Of a stretch of 64,000 bases of DNA, positions 35,780 to 46,070 are shown piece after piece. The notes beneath the pieces were generated by a model. The model was not told the DNA's origin and searched no databases. It saw nothing but the letters and a program-made list of their open reading frames with translations. Source of the DNA: Methanococcoides sp. AM1 (GTDB lineage Archaea > Halobacteriota > Methanosarcinia > Methanosarcinales > Methanosarcinaceae). Position 1 is the first letter of the stretch; every line of letters begins with the position of its first letter. The position numbers and the translations under genes were made by a program. The DNA lies in assembly GCF_900774055.1 (NCBI RefSeq), contig NZ_CAAGSW010000005.1:1-64000 (forward strand), in the 5' to 3' direction.

Positions 35780-35827
35780 GAAGAAAATAAAAAATTTATG
35801 GAACGCAAAGACAAAATTCGTCTTTGC
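35780..35827 (-). terminator. terminator of tfb
   Basis: An 8-bp perfect stem (GCAAAGAC/GTCTTTGC, 35805-35827, 7-nt loop) lies about 20 bases past the TFB stop on the minus strand. It is followed by a T-rich run (complement of 35780-35798). Confidence 0.6.
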
Positions 35828-35848
35828 AGTTCTTGTTTTCCAATATGC

Positions 35849-36862
35849 TCAGAGAATGATCTCTATATCCAGTTCTTCTGCGAGCTCTTTGTACCTGTTA
35901 CGGATAGTGACCTCGGTCACACCAGCAACATCAGCGACTTCACGCTGGGTTCTGCGCTCACCGCAGAGAATTGATGCAATATAGATCGCAGCTGCAGCCA
36001 CACCGGTTGGTCCACGACCACTTGTGAGTTCCTTTTCAGATGCCTGACGAAGGATCTCGACACCTCTGGACTGTACTTCACCCTTGAGGTTCAGGCCTGA
36101 GCAGAACCTTGGGACATAATCTATTGGGGAAGTTGGCATCAGTTTAAGTGCAAGCTCACGGGAAATGAAACGGTATGTTCTTCCGATCTCTTTCCTGCTT
36201 ACCCTTGAAACTTCTCCGATCTCATCCAGTGTACGTGGAACACTGCACTGGCGACAAGCTGCATATAGTGCTGCTGCTGCCACACCTTCAATACTCCTTC
36301 CACGGATGAGGTTCTTGTCAACTGCTTTCCTGTAGACCACCGCAGCAGTCTCACGTACAGTACGTGGAAGACCTAATGCGGATGCCATACGGTCAAGTTC
36401 GGATAAAGCGAATGCAAGGTTCCTTTCGGTAGCATTGCTTACGCGTATCCTACGCTGCCATTTTCTCAACCTGTATAACTGGGCACGGTTCTTGGAAGAA
36501 ATTGACTTCCCGTAGGAATCACGGTTCCTCCAGTCGATCATAGTAGATAGACCTTTATCGTGTATGGTGTACGTCATTGGTGCACCCACACGAGAACGCT
36601 TCATACGCTGATCATGGTCAAAAGCACGCCACTCCGGACCTTCATCAACGAATTCAGCATCAACTACGAGACCACAATCTGCACATACCAGCTCGGCACG
36701 TTCATAGTCCTGTTCAAGATTTCGGCTTCCACATTCCGGACACTCGATAACCTTGTTCTCAACTTCAGCGGTCTTTTCTTTCTCTTTACGTGCTTTGATC
36801 ATTGCACGTATCTTTTCTCTCTCTGAAGTATCAGAATATCTTACTCTTTCAACTTCCACCAT
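35849..36862 (-). CDS. tfb: transcription initiation factor B (TFB/TFIIB)
   Basis: 337 aa. The zinc ribbon is CPECG...CADCG (about 40-60), followed by the B-reader/linker ([16 protein letters not shown]) and two cyclin-like repeats (about 130-225 and 230-325) with a helix-turn-helix near the end ([18 protein letters not shown]) that contacts the BRE. It recruits RNA polymerase to TBP-bound promoters. All landmarks are intact, so this should be a general TFB. Confidence 0.97.
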   Translation of the reverse strand: MVEVERVRYSDTSEREKIRAMIKARKEKEKTAEVENKVIECPECGSRNLEQDYERAELVCADCGLVVDAEFVDEGPEWRAFDHDQRMKRSRVGAPMTYTIHDKGLSTMIDWRNRDSYGKSISSKNRAQLYRLRKWQRRIRVSNATERNLAFALSELDRMASALGLPRTVRETAAVVYRKAVDKNLIRGRSIEGVAAAALYAACRQCSVPRTLDEIGEVSRVSRKEIGRTYRFISRELALKLMPTSPIDYVPRFCSGLNLKGEVQSRGVEILRQASEKELTSGRGPTGVAAAAIYIASILCGERRTQREVADVAGVTEVTIRNRYKELAEELDIEIIL

Positions 36863-36952
36863 ATTATCATTGCCTCGATTTTCCCAAAATTGCTAACTGT
36901 CGATCCATTTAATAGAAATGTACAAATGTACTAATAAATATGACAAATGGAC

Positions 36953-37213
36953 TTATTTGATGTACACTTTCTCATTGAGGTACTGCTTAAGTTCAGATCC
37001 CGAAATATCTCCAAAGACCTTAATAGTAATATAAGGAGAATTGACAGGACCGATAACACCATTCACTTTACCGATGCGTTTAACAGATTTGTCAACAACA
37101 AACGAATTGATACGAGGAAGATCCCTCAAAGATGTATCTGGTCGTATGTTGTCCCCTCTAACAAGCAAACCCTGATGTGCAACTACTTGCACTACCGTTC
37201 CAAGTCTTTTCAT
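36953..37213 (-). CDS. gar1: H/ACA RNP protein Gar1
   Basis: 86 aa from ATG 37213 (MKRLGTVVQVV). The frame continues upstream to 37351, but that part lacks family similarity. The beta-barrel of Gar1 is seen in GLLVRGD, FVVDKSVKRIGKVNGVIGPVNSPYITIKV. It joins Cbf5, Nop10 and L7Ae in pseudouridylation particles. A TATA (TTTATATAC on the minus strand near 37276-37284) lies about 65 bases upstream. It precedes tfb in the same direction (90-base gap), a common archaeal arrangement. Confidence 0.9.
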   Translation of the reverse strand: MKRLGTVVQVVAHQGLLVRGDNIRPDTSLRDLPRINSFVVDKSVKRIGKVNGVIGPVNSPYITIKVFGDISGSELKQYLNEKVYIK

Positions 37214-37780
37214 GTATCTCGTGCCATCAATATATAAGATAAATTGTTGATATATATACATACCATACGTAGTATATAAAGTTATCGCAATCTCTTTAAT
37301 AATCCAGATAAAACCATTACAAAAAGATGATAATATCCGGACAATAACCATAGCAAAAAATGCTAACGACAGACATCATATACAAGAATATAATGAAATC
37401 GTGCGCATATCAGGCATGACAATGCCTCACACGGATATAAATTGTTTTCTAACAAGATTTAACAAAATAAAATGCCGCAAATTTTGAAACTACACATATT
37501 ATAATTGACAAAGTCCAAAGAAAGTATATATAGATTATGGTTAAATCTTCATGAAATTTGCCCAGATATGGAACATTACAATCAATTAACAAAAAACAAC
37601 GATAACACTTAATACCAATCACACAATAAACGGCAATGTCCTCTGGATATACCCGATGAGATTGTATCCGGAAGAACATGGATATTGAAGCTGATTTTAG
37701 TAAGATATCCTGATAATTTAATGCATAATTACGCTAGCCTAACCCATAATCAAAATATCTTCCCGTGGGAGGAAAACTTA
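37214..37780. other. divergent region gar1 / ppdK with long ppdK leader
   Basis: Contains the gar1 TATA near 37276-37284 and the ppdK TATA (TATATATA, 37525-37532). The latter predicts a ppdK leader of about 225 nt. That leader has several short ORFs but no clear riboswitch fold that I can name. Confidence 0.45.
37525..37532 (+). promoter_or_regulatory. TATA box of ppdK
   Basis: TATATATA with purine-rich sequence (CAAAGAAAG) just upstream, a reasonable BRE-TATA pair. The transcription start is predicted near 37555. Confidence 0.4.
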
Positions 37781-40435
37781 GTGGCAGATAATAAATTTGT
37801 GTACCTTTTCGGAAACGACGAAACTGAAGGCAAAAATAGTATGAAAGACCTGCTTGGGGGCAAAGGAGCCAACCTCGCAGAAATGTCAAATCTGGGAATA
37901 CCAGTTCCGGTTGGATTTACGATCACAACCGAGGTCTGTACTCTTTATCTTAAGGATGAACATTATCCTTCAGGTCTTGAAGAGCAGATCAATAATGCCA
38001 TAAAGGAGCTGGAAAACACTACAGGGAAGATATTTGGAGATCTTAACAATCCATTACTTCTATCTGTGCGCTCAGGTGCTCGCGTATCCATGCCCGGTAT
38101 GATGGACACGGTACTGAACCTGGGACTTAACGACAGCTCAGTAGTAGGCCTTGCCAAGAAAACCGGCAATGACAGGTTTGCCTACGATAGTTACAGAAGA
38201 TTCCTCACAATGTTCGCAGACGTCGTGCTTGGTATCGAACACGAGAACTTCGAGTCTGCACTCACTGCTAAAAAGAAGGAAAAGGGTGTCAAACAGGACA
38301 CCGACCTTGATGTGGATGATCTTAAAGAACTCGTAGAGAACTTCAAAGGCATCATCAAGGAAGAGACCGGAAAGGACTTCCCCCAGGAAGCAAGGGAACA
38401 GCTCCAGATGGCCATTGATGCAGTTTTCGGTTCATGGAACAACCAGCGTGCCATCACATACAGGCGCCTGAACGGCATCCCTGGCGAATGGGGAACTGCA
38501 GTGAATGTACAGAGCATGGTCTATGGAAACATGGGAGAAAGCTCCGGAACAGGAGTAGCATTTACAAGAGACCCTGCAACAGGTGAAAAGAGATTCTTCG
38601 GAGAATATCTCATCAACGCACAGGGCGAAGATGTCGTTGCAGGTATCAGGACACCTCAACCGATCAAAACCCTGAAGAACAACATGCCTGAGGTCTACGA
38701 CCAGCTTGTGGACATCTACATGAAACTGGAGGATCACTTCAGGGACATGCAGGACATTGAGTTCACCATTGAGAAAGGCAAGCTTTTCATGCTGCAGACA
38801 AGGACCGGTAAGAGAACTGCAGCTGCAGCCATCAAGATCGCGACCGATATGGTAGAAGAAGGACTTATCGACAAGGAAACTGCCCTTATACGGGTCGAAC
38901 CTGCACAAGTCGACAGGCTCCTGCATCCAAATATTGACCCTGACGCAACACCGGACGTAATTGCTAACGGCCTCCCTGCATCCCCGGGAGCTGCTGTGGG
39001 TGAAGTTGTTTTCACAGCAGAACATGCCGAAGAAAGAGCAAAGAAGGGCGAAAAGACCATCCTTGTACGTGCTGAGACATCCCCTGAGGACATCGGCGGC
39101 ATGAATGCTGCAGAAGGTATCCTCACAGTACGCGGAGGAATGACCTCACATGCAGCAGTAGTTGCAAGAGGCATGGGTAAGCCATGTGTTGCAGGCTGCG
39201 GTGAAATTGTAATTGATATGAAAGAGAAGATCTTCCATGTTGGAGAACATTCCATCAACGAAGGTGACATGATCTCCATTGATGGTTCCACAGGGCACGT
39301 CATTCTTGGAAAGGTTGACCTTATCCTGCCAGGAGTTACCGGCGAACTTGAACAGATACTATCATGGGCCGATGAAGTTCGAACCCTGAAGGTAAGGACA
39401 AACGCAGATACCCCACACGATGCACAGGTCGCACGCGACTTTGGTGCAGAAGGCATTGGACTCTGCAGAACAGAGCACATGTTCTTCGGAGAGGACAGGA
39501 TCCCTGCGGTACGTGAAATGATCATGGCAGAAGAGATCGATGCCAGAAAAGCAGCATTAAAGAAACTTCTCCCAATGCAGAGAGAGGACTTTATCGGAAT
39601 ATTCAGGGCAATGGAAGGATTCCCTGTGACCATCAGACTGCTTGATCCACCACTCCACGAGTTCCTGCCAAACCACGAGGAAGCAATTGAAAAGCTGGCA
39701 GAACTAAATGCCAATGATGCCACACAAACCGAAATTGACAGGGTGAAGAAGGTCATCGAGCGTATTGAATATCTCAAAGAGATGAACCCAATGCTCGGTC
39801 ACAGAGGATGCCGCCTTGGGATCACATATCCCGAGATCTACGAGATGCAGGCACAGGCCATCATTGAAGCAGCATGTGAGCTCACAAAAGAAGGTATGAC
39901 AATCGTACCAGAGATCATGATCCCGCTGATCAGCAACATCGAGGAACTTGAATTCGTCAAAAAGCATGTTATCGGAGCTGTAGAAGCAGCTATGGAAAAG
40001 GAAGGTATCAAACTTGACTACATGGTCGGAACAATGATAGAACTGCCAAGAGCAGCACTCACAGCCGATCAGATCGCAAAGGAAGCCGAGTTCTTCTCCT
40101 TTGGTACCAACGACCTGACCCAGACAACCTTCGGGTTCAGCAGGGATGATGCAGGCAAGTTCTTACCATTCTACTTAGAGAGTGGCATACTCGAGGACGA
40201 TCCATTTGCAGTGCTTGACCAGGAAGGTGTGGGACAGCTTGTTAAGATCGGTATCGAGAAAGGACGTGCTACAAGACCGGACATCAAGATCGGAATCTGT
40301 GGAGAACATGGCGGAGAGCCAAAATCAGTGAAGTTCGGACACAACGTCGGACTGGACTATGTCAGCTGTTCACCATTCCGTGTGCCAATCGCAAGACTTG
40401 CAGCAGCACACGCTGTGATCGAGAACAAGCAGTAA
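37781..40435 (+). CDS. ppdK: pyruvate, phosphate dikinase
   Basis: 884 aa from GTG 37781, which has GGAGG eight bases upstream. The frame extends to TTG 37685, but those 32 residues lack an SD and similarity. Order of parts: ATP-grasp domain ([28 protein letters not shown]), phosphohistidine swivel ([21 protein letters not shown], His about 455) and PEP/pyruvate TIM barrel ([36 protein letters not shown]). Interconverts pyruvate + ATP + Pi with PEP + AMP + PPi. In methanogens it primes gluconeogenesis from acetyl-CoA-derived pyruvate. The PPi it makes could feed the membrane pyrophosphatase encoded at 56.1 kb. Confidence 0.96.
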   Translation: MADNKFVYLFGNDETEGKNSMKDLLGGKGANLAEMSNLGIPVPVGFTITTEVCTLYLKDEHYPSGLEEQINNAIKELENTTGKIFGDLNNPLLLSVRSGARVSMPGMMDTVLNLGLNDSSVVGLAKKTGNDRFAYDSYRRFLTMFADVVLGIEHENFESALTAKKKEKGVKQDTDLDVDDLKELVENFKGIIKEETGKDFPQEAREQLQMAIDAVFGSWNNQRAITYRRLNGIPGEWGTAVNVQSMVYGNMGESSGTGVAFTRDPATGEKRFFGEYLINAQGEDVVAGIRTPQPIKTLKNNMPEVYDQLVDIYMKLEDHFRDMQDIEFTIEKGKLFMLQTRTGKRTAAAAIKIATDMVEEGLIDKETALIRVEPAQVDRLLHPNIDPDATPDVIANGLPASPGAAVGEVVFTAEHAEERAKKGEKTILVRAETSPEDIGGMNAAEGILTVRGGMTSHAAVVARGMGKPCVAGCGEIVIDMKEKIFHVGEHSINEGDMISIDGSTGHVILGKVDLILPGVTGELEQILSWADEVRTLKVRTNADTPHDAQVARDFGAEGIGLCRTEHMFFGEDRIPAVREMIMAEEIDARKAALKKLLPMQREDFIGIFRAMEGFPVTIRLLDPPLHEFLPNHEEAIEKLAELNANDATQTEIDRVKKVIERIEYLKEMNPMLGHRGCRLGITYPEIYEMQAQAIIEAACELTKEGMTIVPEIMIPLISNIEELEFVKKHVIGAVEAAMEKEGIKLDYMVGTMIELPRAALTADQIAKEAEFFSFGTNDLTQTTFGFSRDDAGKFLPFYLESGILEDDPFAVLDQEGVGQLVKIGIEKGRATRPDIKIGICGEHGGEPKSVKFGHNVGLDYVSCSPFRVPIARLAAAHAVIENKQ

Positions 40436-40447
40436 ACGCAATAACAC

Positions 40448-40487
40448 AATATCGTGTGGAAACACACGGTATTGGAACTCTTTTTTT
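40448..40487 (+). terminator. terminator of ppdK
   Basis: An 11-bp stem (AATATCGTGTG / CACACGGTATT, one G-T wobble) with a GAAA tetraloop starts 12 bases after the ppdK stop. Seven T follow at 40481-40487. It is a textbook bacterial-style hairpin in an archaeon. Confidence 0.75.
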
Positions 40488-40603
40488 GAAATATATATAC
40501 TAATTCGCGTAGTTGTTACTAATGAAAATTAGCTACCGCTGATCAACTTAGAAAATACTAACTACCTTAGCTATCCGAAGTTAAATAAAAAAGAGAAGAA
40601 CAT

Positions 40604-41506
40604 TCACCCATCAAGTGATGGAAATGCTCCGAAGTGACCTTCATATCTGGCCACCATATCATCCCACGTGGGAAGGTCTGTCTGGCAACCAACTGATCCC
40701 ACAGCAAATGATGCGACCGTAGCTCCGGCCTTGCCACAAACATCCAGCGGATATCCACGAGTATATGCCACAAGGAAACCTGCACGATATGCATCCCCTG
40801 CCCCGGTTGGGTCCACTGCTTTTACAGAGACCACAGGGATCTCATATTCTTCACCGGATGTAAATATCCTGCTGCCTTCTGCATCGTAAGTAACGACTAC
40901 AATGCCAATCTGTTCCTTAATATCCTCAAAAGTGCTTTCGGTCATCTCGCAGACACGCTTGATCTCATGCTTGTTCGTGAAAAGAACGTCAGTGTTCTCA
41001 AGAATAGCTTCAAGATTCTCTCTTGAATATGTGATAAGGTCTTGTCCGGGATCAAAAGACACGAATTTTGCTTTTTGTGCTATCTTAGCATTAAAGTTTG
41101 GCTCAGATGTTGCAAGATGAACAAAATCAACCTCAGGGGGTTCCAGTTCCTTCATCTTTGCAGATGCTCCCCAATAGAAGTAAGTGGACTGATTGTGGAA
41201 AGGATCTGTGAAAACATAAGCAGCAGTTCCTTTTTCTCCCTTAAATCTGAAAAGAAGGGAAAGATCAACTCCAAGACCTTCAAGGTGCTCTTCATACCCG
41301 GAAGTAACAAAATCATCACCAACAGCAGAGATCAGCTGAGAGTTTCCTCCAAGAATGGAGATCGCTGCAACGATATTTGCAGCCCCGCCTCCGAAGAATC
41401 TCTGGTAATCGACTATCGGATATGATTCGTTCTGTGTTGCAATGCCTTCCACATCAAAGAGAAGATCTATCGCAGCATGTCCTACTACAGATATCACATC
41501 AGACAT
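40604..41506 (-). CDS. PfkB-family carbohydrate/nucleoside kinase
   Basis: 300 aa of the ribokinase fold. The N-terminal motif FFGGGAANIVAAISILGG and the C-terminal motif DPTGAGDAYRAGFLVAY (catalytic Asp) are present. Archaeal members near this group phosphorylate nucleosides, ribose or fructose 6-phosphate; the substrate is not set by sequence. AAGGTG precedes the ATG by six bases. It is 12 bases after a DUF555 gene, so the pair is an operon. Confidence 0.9.
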   Translation of the reverse strand: MSDVISVVGHAAIDLLFDVEGIATQNESYPIVDYQRFFGGGAANIVAAISILGGNSQLISAVGDDFVTSGYEEHLEGLGVDLSLLFRFKGEKGTAAYVFTDPFHNQSTYFYWGASAKMKELEPPEVDFVHLATSEPNFNAKIAQKAKFVSFDPGQDLITYSRENLEAILENTDVLFTNKHEIKRVCEMTESTFEDIKEQIGIVVVTYDAEGSRIFTSGEEYEIPVVSVKAVDPTGAGDAYRAGFLVAYTRGYPLDVCGKAGATVASFAVGSVGCQTDLPTWDDMVARYEGHFGAFPSLDG

Positions 41507-41518
41507 CCAGACACCTTT

Positions 41519-41860
41519 TTATTCAAAATCTTCAACATCCACTACATGGAGTGGTACATCACGTAATGCCTTGCCTATTACGGATTTTGCAATCCTTGAT
41601 GCGTGCTCTGCACTCTCTGCATCAAAAACCTTCATTTCAAGGACAAGACCTACAATTGCAGTATTAGCTGCAATGAAAACGCTGCCAAAAGGCTCATTGC
41701 AGGCAGGACAGAAAGTAGTTCCGACATCGACCTCTACAAAATCGAGTTGTGGGTTCAGTCTTTTTCCAGCTTCTGCAATAGCAACTCCAATAGCATCGTC
41801 TGCAGTATTTACGTCTCTTACCAACCAGGCAGCTTCAAGTGTAACATGATAATTTGTCAT
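41519..41860 (-). CDS. DUF555/UPF0212 conserved archaeal protein
   Basis: 113 aa. The family features are a CPAC motif ([10 protein letters not shown], about 51-60) and an alternating beta/alpha pattern; the length is normal. It is found across euryarchaea with no known function. The CxxC may bind metal or serve redox. GGAGAG lies before the ATG. Upstream in an operon with a PfkB kinase. Confidence 0.88.
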   Translation of the reverse strand: MTNYHVTLEAAWLVRDVNTADDAIGVAIAEAGKRLNPQLDFVEVDVGTTFCPACNEPFGSVFIAANTAIVGLVLEMKVFDAESAEHASRIAKSVIGKALRDVPLHVVDVEDFE

Positions 41861-41931
41861 CGTTTCATTCTCTCCAGATATCTTATCTTAAACCTTCATT
41901 GTCTTCTTTAATCTAATTTATTGAATGATGA

Positions 41932-42213
41932 TCATATAGTGAACAGCACATCGTCGTCAACATCAAAAACACCCAGACGTGCACCTGCATCCAGCCAGGC
42001 ATGACCATAGCTGAAACAAATAAGTGCATTTACCGGATCCTCGGACCTGATGAAATGCATCCCGTCCTCATAGTAGGAATGTGCCATATTCTTATAGTCC
42101 TCAGCCACCTTACGCATGTGTGATCGCTCAATTGGACTTATGTCCGCCTTTCCAAGTGCTTCTCTCAACAGACGTTCGTATCTTTCAACTTTTTCGTTCA
42201 GATCTGCTGCCAC
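41932..42213 (-). CDS. DUF357 small helical protein
   Basis: 93 aa from GTG 42213. The frame reaches 42303, but that would overlap the HerA-like gene; the GTG removes the overlap and begins the family-conserved helix (DLNEKVERYERLL). A TATA-like TTTATAAATATA lies just upstream at about 42235-42247. All-helical, with DYKNMAHSYYEDGMHF and CFSYGHAWLDAG typical of the family. Function unknown; TPR-like packing suggests a protein-interaction role. Confidence 0.85.
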   Translation of the reverse strand: MAADLNEKVERYERLLREALGKADISPIERSHMRKVAEDYKNMAHSYYEDGMHFIRSEDPVNALICFSYGHAWLDAGARLGVFDVDDDVLFTI

Positions 42214-42262
42214 AATTACACCATCTACATATAGTATATTTATAAACCCATCCGTTGAAAAG

Positions 42263-43954
42263 TCACTTTTCTGAACCGAAGATCTTCTTGAAAAGTCCTC
42301 CACCCTCAGCCTTAGGCTGCCTGTCAGGTTGCCTGCGTGGCTGCCTTTTCGGTGGCGGACTACCTGCTTCAGCAGAGCCTTCCACCTGTACAGGTGCAGA
42401 ACTTGCCGTTGGCTGGCTGACAGGTTTAGAAGTGCGCTTTACAGGAGCAGGGGATGATGCCTGGGCACTTTTAAGTACATTAACCGATTCCCCCCCATGC
42501 TTTGATTTCCTTACCCTGACATCTATAAGTACAGGCCTCTCGATATCGTTGCTTACAAGCATAGCAACACCCGGAGGCAGGCGCATAAGTTCATCCTCCA
42601 CAAAAGAGTTCACACCTTCAAGTCCCTTACTGATAGATTTAAGGTCGTTGGGGTTGGTCACTTTCATGATAATCTGAGTCCCGCACTGGGAAAGCACATT
42701 CTTGTCGATCCTTGCAGGGCGCTGAGATATTACCAGCATACCAAGTCCGAACTTACGTCCCTCTGATGCAATGGTACGCAGGACCTCAGAACTTGCAGTC
42801 TTACTGAAACCACGCTCAGGAGCAAAGTTATGTGCTTCTTCCACAACAAGCATACCCGGCGGGATGGCGTTCATTTTACGTGCTTCGAAAAGCGCACTGC
42901 AAAGTTGCGCTACGATCATGCTCTGGAGATCCGGGGCCACACCTTTGAAATCAATAACTGCTGCCTTGCCCTTCTGCATAAGCTCTTCCAGGGATGTTGG
43001 TGATGATGAGAGGAGATCTGAATCACGGATGTCCTCAAGGAGACTCATAACATTCCAGCGGGCTTTGCTCTCGTTATTGCTTACTTCGAATATTATGTCA
43101 TCAAGAGTATAGGTTTCCATTTCTGCACGGAGCTTCTGTATCGATTCATACAGGATACCAATATGAGTGCTGTTGAAATTCTCAGGGAAGATAGAAGTAA
43201 GGTCCTTTGCGGTCAGATTGTTGCCGTTCAACCGGAACAACTCATCGGCATTCGGATTTACTGCCTTGTTCGCAGGAGTATATATTGTTACATTGGAACC
43301 GTAACCTTTTGGAGATACACCGAACTTTTTAAAATCACCGGATGAGGATGCAGGTTCTTTCATAGAAGCATACTCGCTATGTGGATCAAGGATCAAAAGA
43401 GGAACCTTGCGATCAAGCAATTCCTCCAGTAACACTGCCGCCGTATATGACTTGCCACTTCCGGTCTTCGCAAGGATACTGCAATGCTTCTGCACAAGGC
43501 TGTTCACGCTCAGATGCACCGGAATATCAGTACCATCCAGCAGGCCGATGTACATCTCATTACCAGACAGACCAAGTACAGAACTTATCAGGTCATTGTC
43601 TGCCTTAAAAACATCATCTCCCGGACTGAAAGGGGTCTTGGGAGCCCTTAAGAGCCCGGAAGGATCACGACTTCCTATAACAGTAGCTTCTGCAACTATA
43701 CGGTCGGAACTCTTCCGGTCCTTACCACCCTTCTTTAATTCCTCAAATGCTTTTTTAGCTTCATCAAAGGAATTTTTCATACTAACTTTATCACTGAACC
43801 TTTTGATCGAAAGCACCTGGCAAAGCACCCATCCATCGCCCTCATGCCAGGCCTTTACATATTCCCCTCGATGTACAGCCGTGCTGTCAGAAATCAAGAA
43901 CTTAAAATCAAACGATCCGGTCTCACCTGAAATTATACCTACTGAGCCGCGCAT
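42263..43954 (-). CDS. HerA-like DUF87 ATPase
   Basis: 563 aa from ATG 43954 (GAGG five bases upstream; ATG 43957 is too close). An N-terminal HAS-barrel-like part (about 1-110) precedes a FtsK/HerA ATPase with Walker A AKTGSGKS (about 160-167), Walker B MLVVEEAHNF (about 365) and an arginine-finger region (SEGRKFGLGMLVISQRPARI). A Pro/Ala/Lys-rich unstructured tail (about 480-550) ends in GGLFKKIFGSEK, a possible protein-docking peptide. HerA proteins translocate DNA with NurA in end resection. No nurA is nearby, so a repair or a transport role remains open. Confidence 0.85.
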   Translation of the reverse strand: MRGSVGIISGETGSFDFKFLISDSTAVHRGEYVKAWHEGDGWVLCQVLSIKRFSDKVSMKNSFDEAKKAFEELKKGGKDRKSSDRIVAEATVIGSRDPSGLLRAPKTPFSPGDDVFKADNDLISSVLGLSGNEMYIGLLDGTDIPVHLSVNSLVQKHCSILAKTGSGKSYTAAVLLEELLDRKVPLLILDPHSEYASMKEPASSSGDFKKFGVSPKGYGSNVTIYTPANKAVNPNADELFRLNGNNLTAKDLTSIFPENFNSTHIGILYESIQKLRAEMETYTLDDIIFEVSNNESKARWNVMSLLEDIRDSDLLSSSPTSLEELMQKGKAAVIDFKGVAPDLQSMIVAQLCSALFEARKMNAIPPGMLVVEEAHNFAPERGFSKTASSEVLRTIASEGRKFGLGMLVISQRPARIDKNVLSQCGTQIIMKVTNPNDLKSISKGLEGVNSFVEDELMRLPPGVAMLVSNDIERPVLIDVRVRKSKHGGESVNVLKSAQASSPAPVKRTSKPVSQPTASSAPVQVEGSAEAGSPPPKRQPRRQPDRQPKAEGGGLFKKIFGSEK

Positions 43955-43957
43955 CAT

Positions 43958-44271
43958 ATCCTCTCACCAAAAAAAGGAACTACAGACTTATATCTATTGT
44001 GCTTTATACCGTTGCTATTTCACGATAAGAAAGTAAAGAGTCAGACAGGCACATATTCCAGGCTTGCCAATAAAGTCCTTTACTTTAGAGTCAAACACAT
44101 GATTTTGTAGTCAAATGCTATACTTTGTGGTCAAATTCGATGATTAGTTCAGTTTAAGAACGAAGATTTTCTATAAGACATTTGTGATAAGTTTTGTATT
44201 TGAATTATTTTTTATAGAAGTAATACATATGATACATCAAATCGGTATAGTTGGATTTGGAGAAAGAACGA
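43958..44271. other. gap with GTCAAA array before the membrane-protein gene
   Basis: About 310 bases between divergent genes. The left part holds the HerA-like gene promoter. The centre carries three GTCAAA units at an exact 20-bp spacing (44090-44135). The right part has TATA-like A+T-rich sequence near 44205-44225 for the membrane protein. Confidence 0.5.
44090..44135. repeat. GTCAAA-N14 array, left copy
   Basis: GTCAAA begins at 44090, 44110 and 44130, exactly 20 bp apart. TTTGTA or TTTGTG ends each of the first two units. A 20-21 bp step is two helical turns, the spacing expected for a protein binding cooperatively along one face. A matching array lies at 45001-45045. Confidence 0.65.
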
Positions 44272-44889
44272 ATGAATGGAACAGATGGATTACCAGCGTT
44301 ATATATTGCTAGAATTAAGGATTTACCATGGGAGGTATCTCTTTTCTTTATAGGCTGGATTTGGCTAGGATGGTCAGTATTCGGAATGACTTTAGCCAAC
44401 ATGTACTTGTATGAACCAATTTTAGATATTTATCACCTAATCGTAGGTGTTGTCTACCTTCTTCCAATGTTCGCGATTGGGTTTAAAGTATTTAAGAGCA
44501 GGAATGTTGCTGGTCTGCCTTTGATTATCTGTTCATGTGTAATTGGAGTTTTGGCAATTATTTCGCACTCAAAGCTTAATTTGGGAATTGAGAATGAATT
44601 TGATTTTTTACAAGGAATTGCAGTTGTGTTGCTTACATTACAGCTAGTAGCAATGCCTGTAAGTTTCTACATTTATGCCCGTTCTATCGGATGCGACAAT
44701 ACTAGGAATCTGAAGATGATTTTGGTTTTTTCCGCAATAAATGGCTTAGTGCTTGTTTACAATGGTTTAAGCAGTTCCCATGGTGTTAATAGTGAACTCA
44801 TTAGCGTTCTGATGTTATCTTTTTTGTTTGTGATAGGACCTATATTGGGAGGATTGTACATCAGGGAGGTTATGTCAAAGAGTGGTTAA
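44272..44889 (+). CDS. orphan polytopic membrane protein
   Basis: 205 aa from ATG 44272 (GGAG about nine bases upstream; the frame reaches TTG 44251). About six hydrophobic helices, no charged catalytic motif, no recognised family. It uses many A/T-ending codons and is flanked on both sides by GTCAAA arrays, which sets it apart from the conserved neighbours. It could be a recent arrival. Confidence 0.7.
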   Translation: MNGTDGLPALYIARIKDLPWEVSLFFIGWIWLGWSVFGMTLANMYLYEPILDIYHLIVGVVYLLPMFAIGFKVFKSRNVAGLPLIICSCVIGVLAIISHSKLNLGIENEFDFLQGIAVVLLTLQLVAMPVSFYIYARSIGCDNTRNLKMILVFSAINGLVLVYNGLSSSHGVNSELISVLMLSFLFVIGPILGGLYIREVMSKSG

Positions 44890-45000
44890 GTTATGGTAAT
44901 CTGAATGAGGATGTGTGTTCTTTGTTGAAAATTGATCAGTAATTATTTTATTTTTCAGAAAATCGAAGGCTTTAGAAGTTTCTGATTTTTCGAGTTTATG

Positions 45001-45045
45001 GTCAAACATAGTACTTTGTGGTCAAATGATGAGTTTGTAGTCAAG
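45001..45045. repeat. GTCAAA-N14 array, right copy
   Basis: GTCAAA at 45001 and 45021 and GTCAAG at 45040 (steps 20 and 19), again with TTTGTG/TTTGTA before the next unit. Same orientation as the left array 911 bp away. Lies beyond the membrane-protein stop, before the convergent diphthine synthase gene. Confidence 0.6.
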
Positions 45046-45098
45046 AAGACTTTATGGGCAAGCCCCATTTTCACTATCACTTTTTATATTATCACTTA

Positions 45099-45902
45099 TC
45101 AGTCCACATCTTCAAGTATCCCTTCCGGTGCACCTGCAAGCTTCACAAGGGCTTCAGCTTCAACAAAGTGCAGTGATGCAGGAATTATCAGTATGTGTAA
45201 AGGTTCACCAAAATCAAAGCTTTTCAGGGACTGGGCATAGTCTGCCTTCACCACAGGTGATGGCGAGCCTGCACAGGCTATACCGACAGAGATGCGATCG
45301 GTCATTACACCTTCACCGCGTTTATCCTCAACCTCAAGCAGGATATCGAGAGCTTCATTTACTGTCATGTAGCCTTTATCTTTATCAATATCCAGGAACA
45401 CCGCCGTATGAAGGCCGTTATCCATGTTCATCTTTATAGTATCATAAGGTGTTTCAGATACCACCCTGCTACCACGGCTGGTAACATAAGGATGAGGGAC
45501 AGTTGCCGCTTTTCCAAACCGATAGTTCTGGAGACCTGAGAGTCCGCATATTGCAGATGCTATGGATGCACCATGAACGAGGAAAGTCTCAATACCCATA
45601 TCAAGTGCACGAAGGCGTAGGTCCACATGGGTTGTGGATACCATTGTGTCACCGCCGGTCAGAAACACAACATTCATATCTTTTGCATCGGCGATCCATT
45701 CCTCCGCATGCTGTTCTACATCTTCCCTTGAAAGGACTGTGATTTTTTTCTGGTAGAGCTCTTCCATCTTTTCGAGGTCAGTACCCATAAGAATGGAAGT
45801 ATAGAATTCTACATAGACCTTATCCGCATTATGGATCTTCTCAAGTCCTTTTATTGAGATGTCTTTTTCATCAAAAAGTCCAAGTCCTACAAAGTCGAGC
45901 AT
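45099..45902 (-). CDS. dphB: diphthine synthase
   Basis: 267 aa from ATG 45902 (MLDFVGLGLFDEKDIS). The frame extends 42 codons upstream but only this start matches the family. TP-methylase fold: GLGLFDEKDIS, VVFLTGGDTMVSTTH, VHGASIASAICGLSGLQNYRFG and a C-terminal IPASLHFVEAEAL. It trimethylates the intermediate on the diphthamide His of elongation factor 2. Divergent from the thermosome gene. Confidence 0.94.
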   Translation of the reverse strand: MLDFVGLGLFDEKDISIKGLEKIHNADKVYVEFYTSILMGTDLEKMEELYQKKITVLSREDVEQHAEEWIADAKDMNVVFLTGGDTMVSTTHVDLRLRALDMGIETFLVHGASIASAICGLSGLQNYRFGKAATVPHPYVTSRGSRVVSETPYDTIKMNMDNGLHTAVFLDIDKDKGYMTVNEALDILLEVEDKRGEGVMTDRISVGIACAGSPSPVVKADYAQSLKSFDFGEPLHILIIPASLHFVEAEALVKLAGAPEGILEDVD

Positions 45903-46070
45903 AAATACGCTTAAAACCAGCTTGTATGTTAAAGTTTTTGAGTATCTAATGATAAATCCAGTATAATCGTTCGCAACGTTTTTATAGAACCATACACAGT
46001 TAGTTTCAATCAATATTAGTAAAATCACTATACCAGTTCATATATTAGATCATCAGGAGGTTCATATCCA

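Noticed and set aside
37685-37780. 32-residue N-terminal extension of PPDK from TTG
   Set aside because: No SD or similarity; GTG 37781 has GGAGG at ideal spacing and begins the conserved domain.
41932-42303. Overlap of DUF357 and the HerA-like gene
   Set aside because: A GTG at 42213 with family-conserved sequence after it removes the overlap.
42255-42677. Plus-strand ORF within the HerA-like gene
   Set aside because: Arises from the proline- and alanine-rich tail codons on the opposite strand; no domain or SD.
44090-45045. GTCAAA arrays as a CRISPR array
   Set aside because: Units are about 20 bp in total with a 6-base core, far below CRISPR repeat and spacer sizes, and only three units per side.
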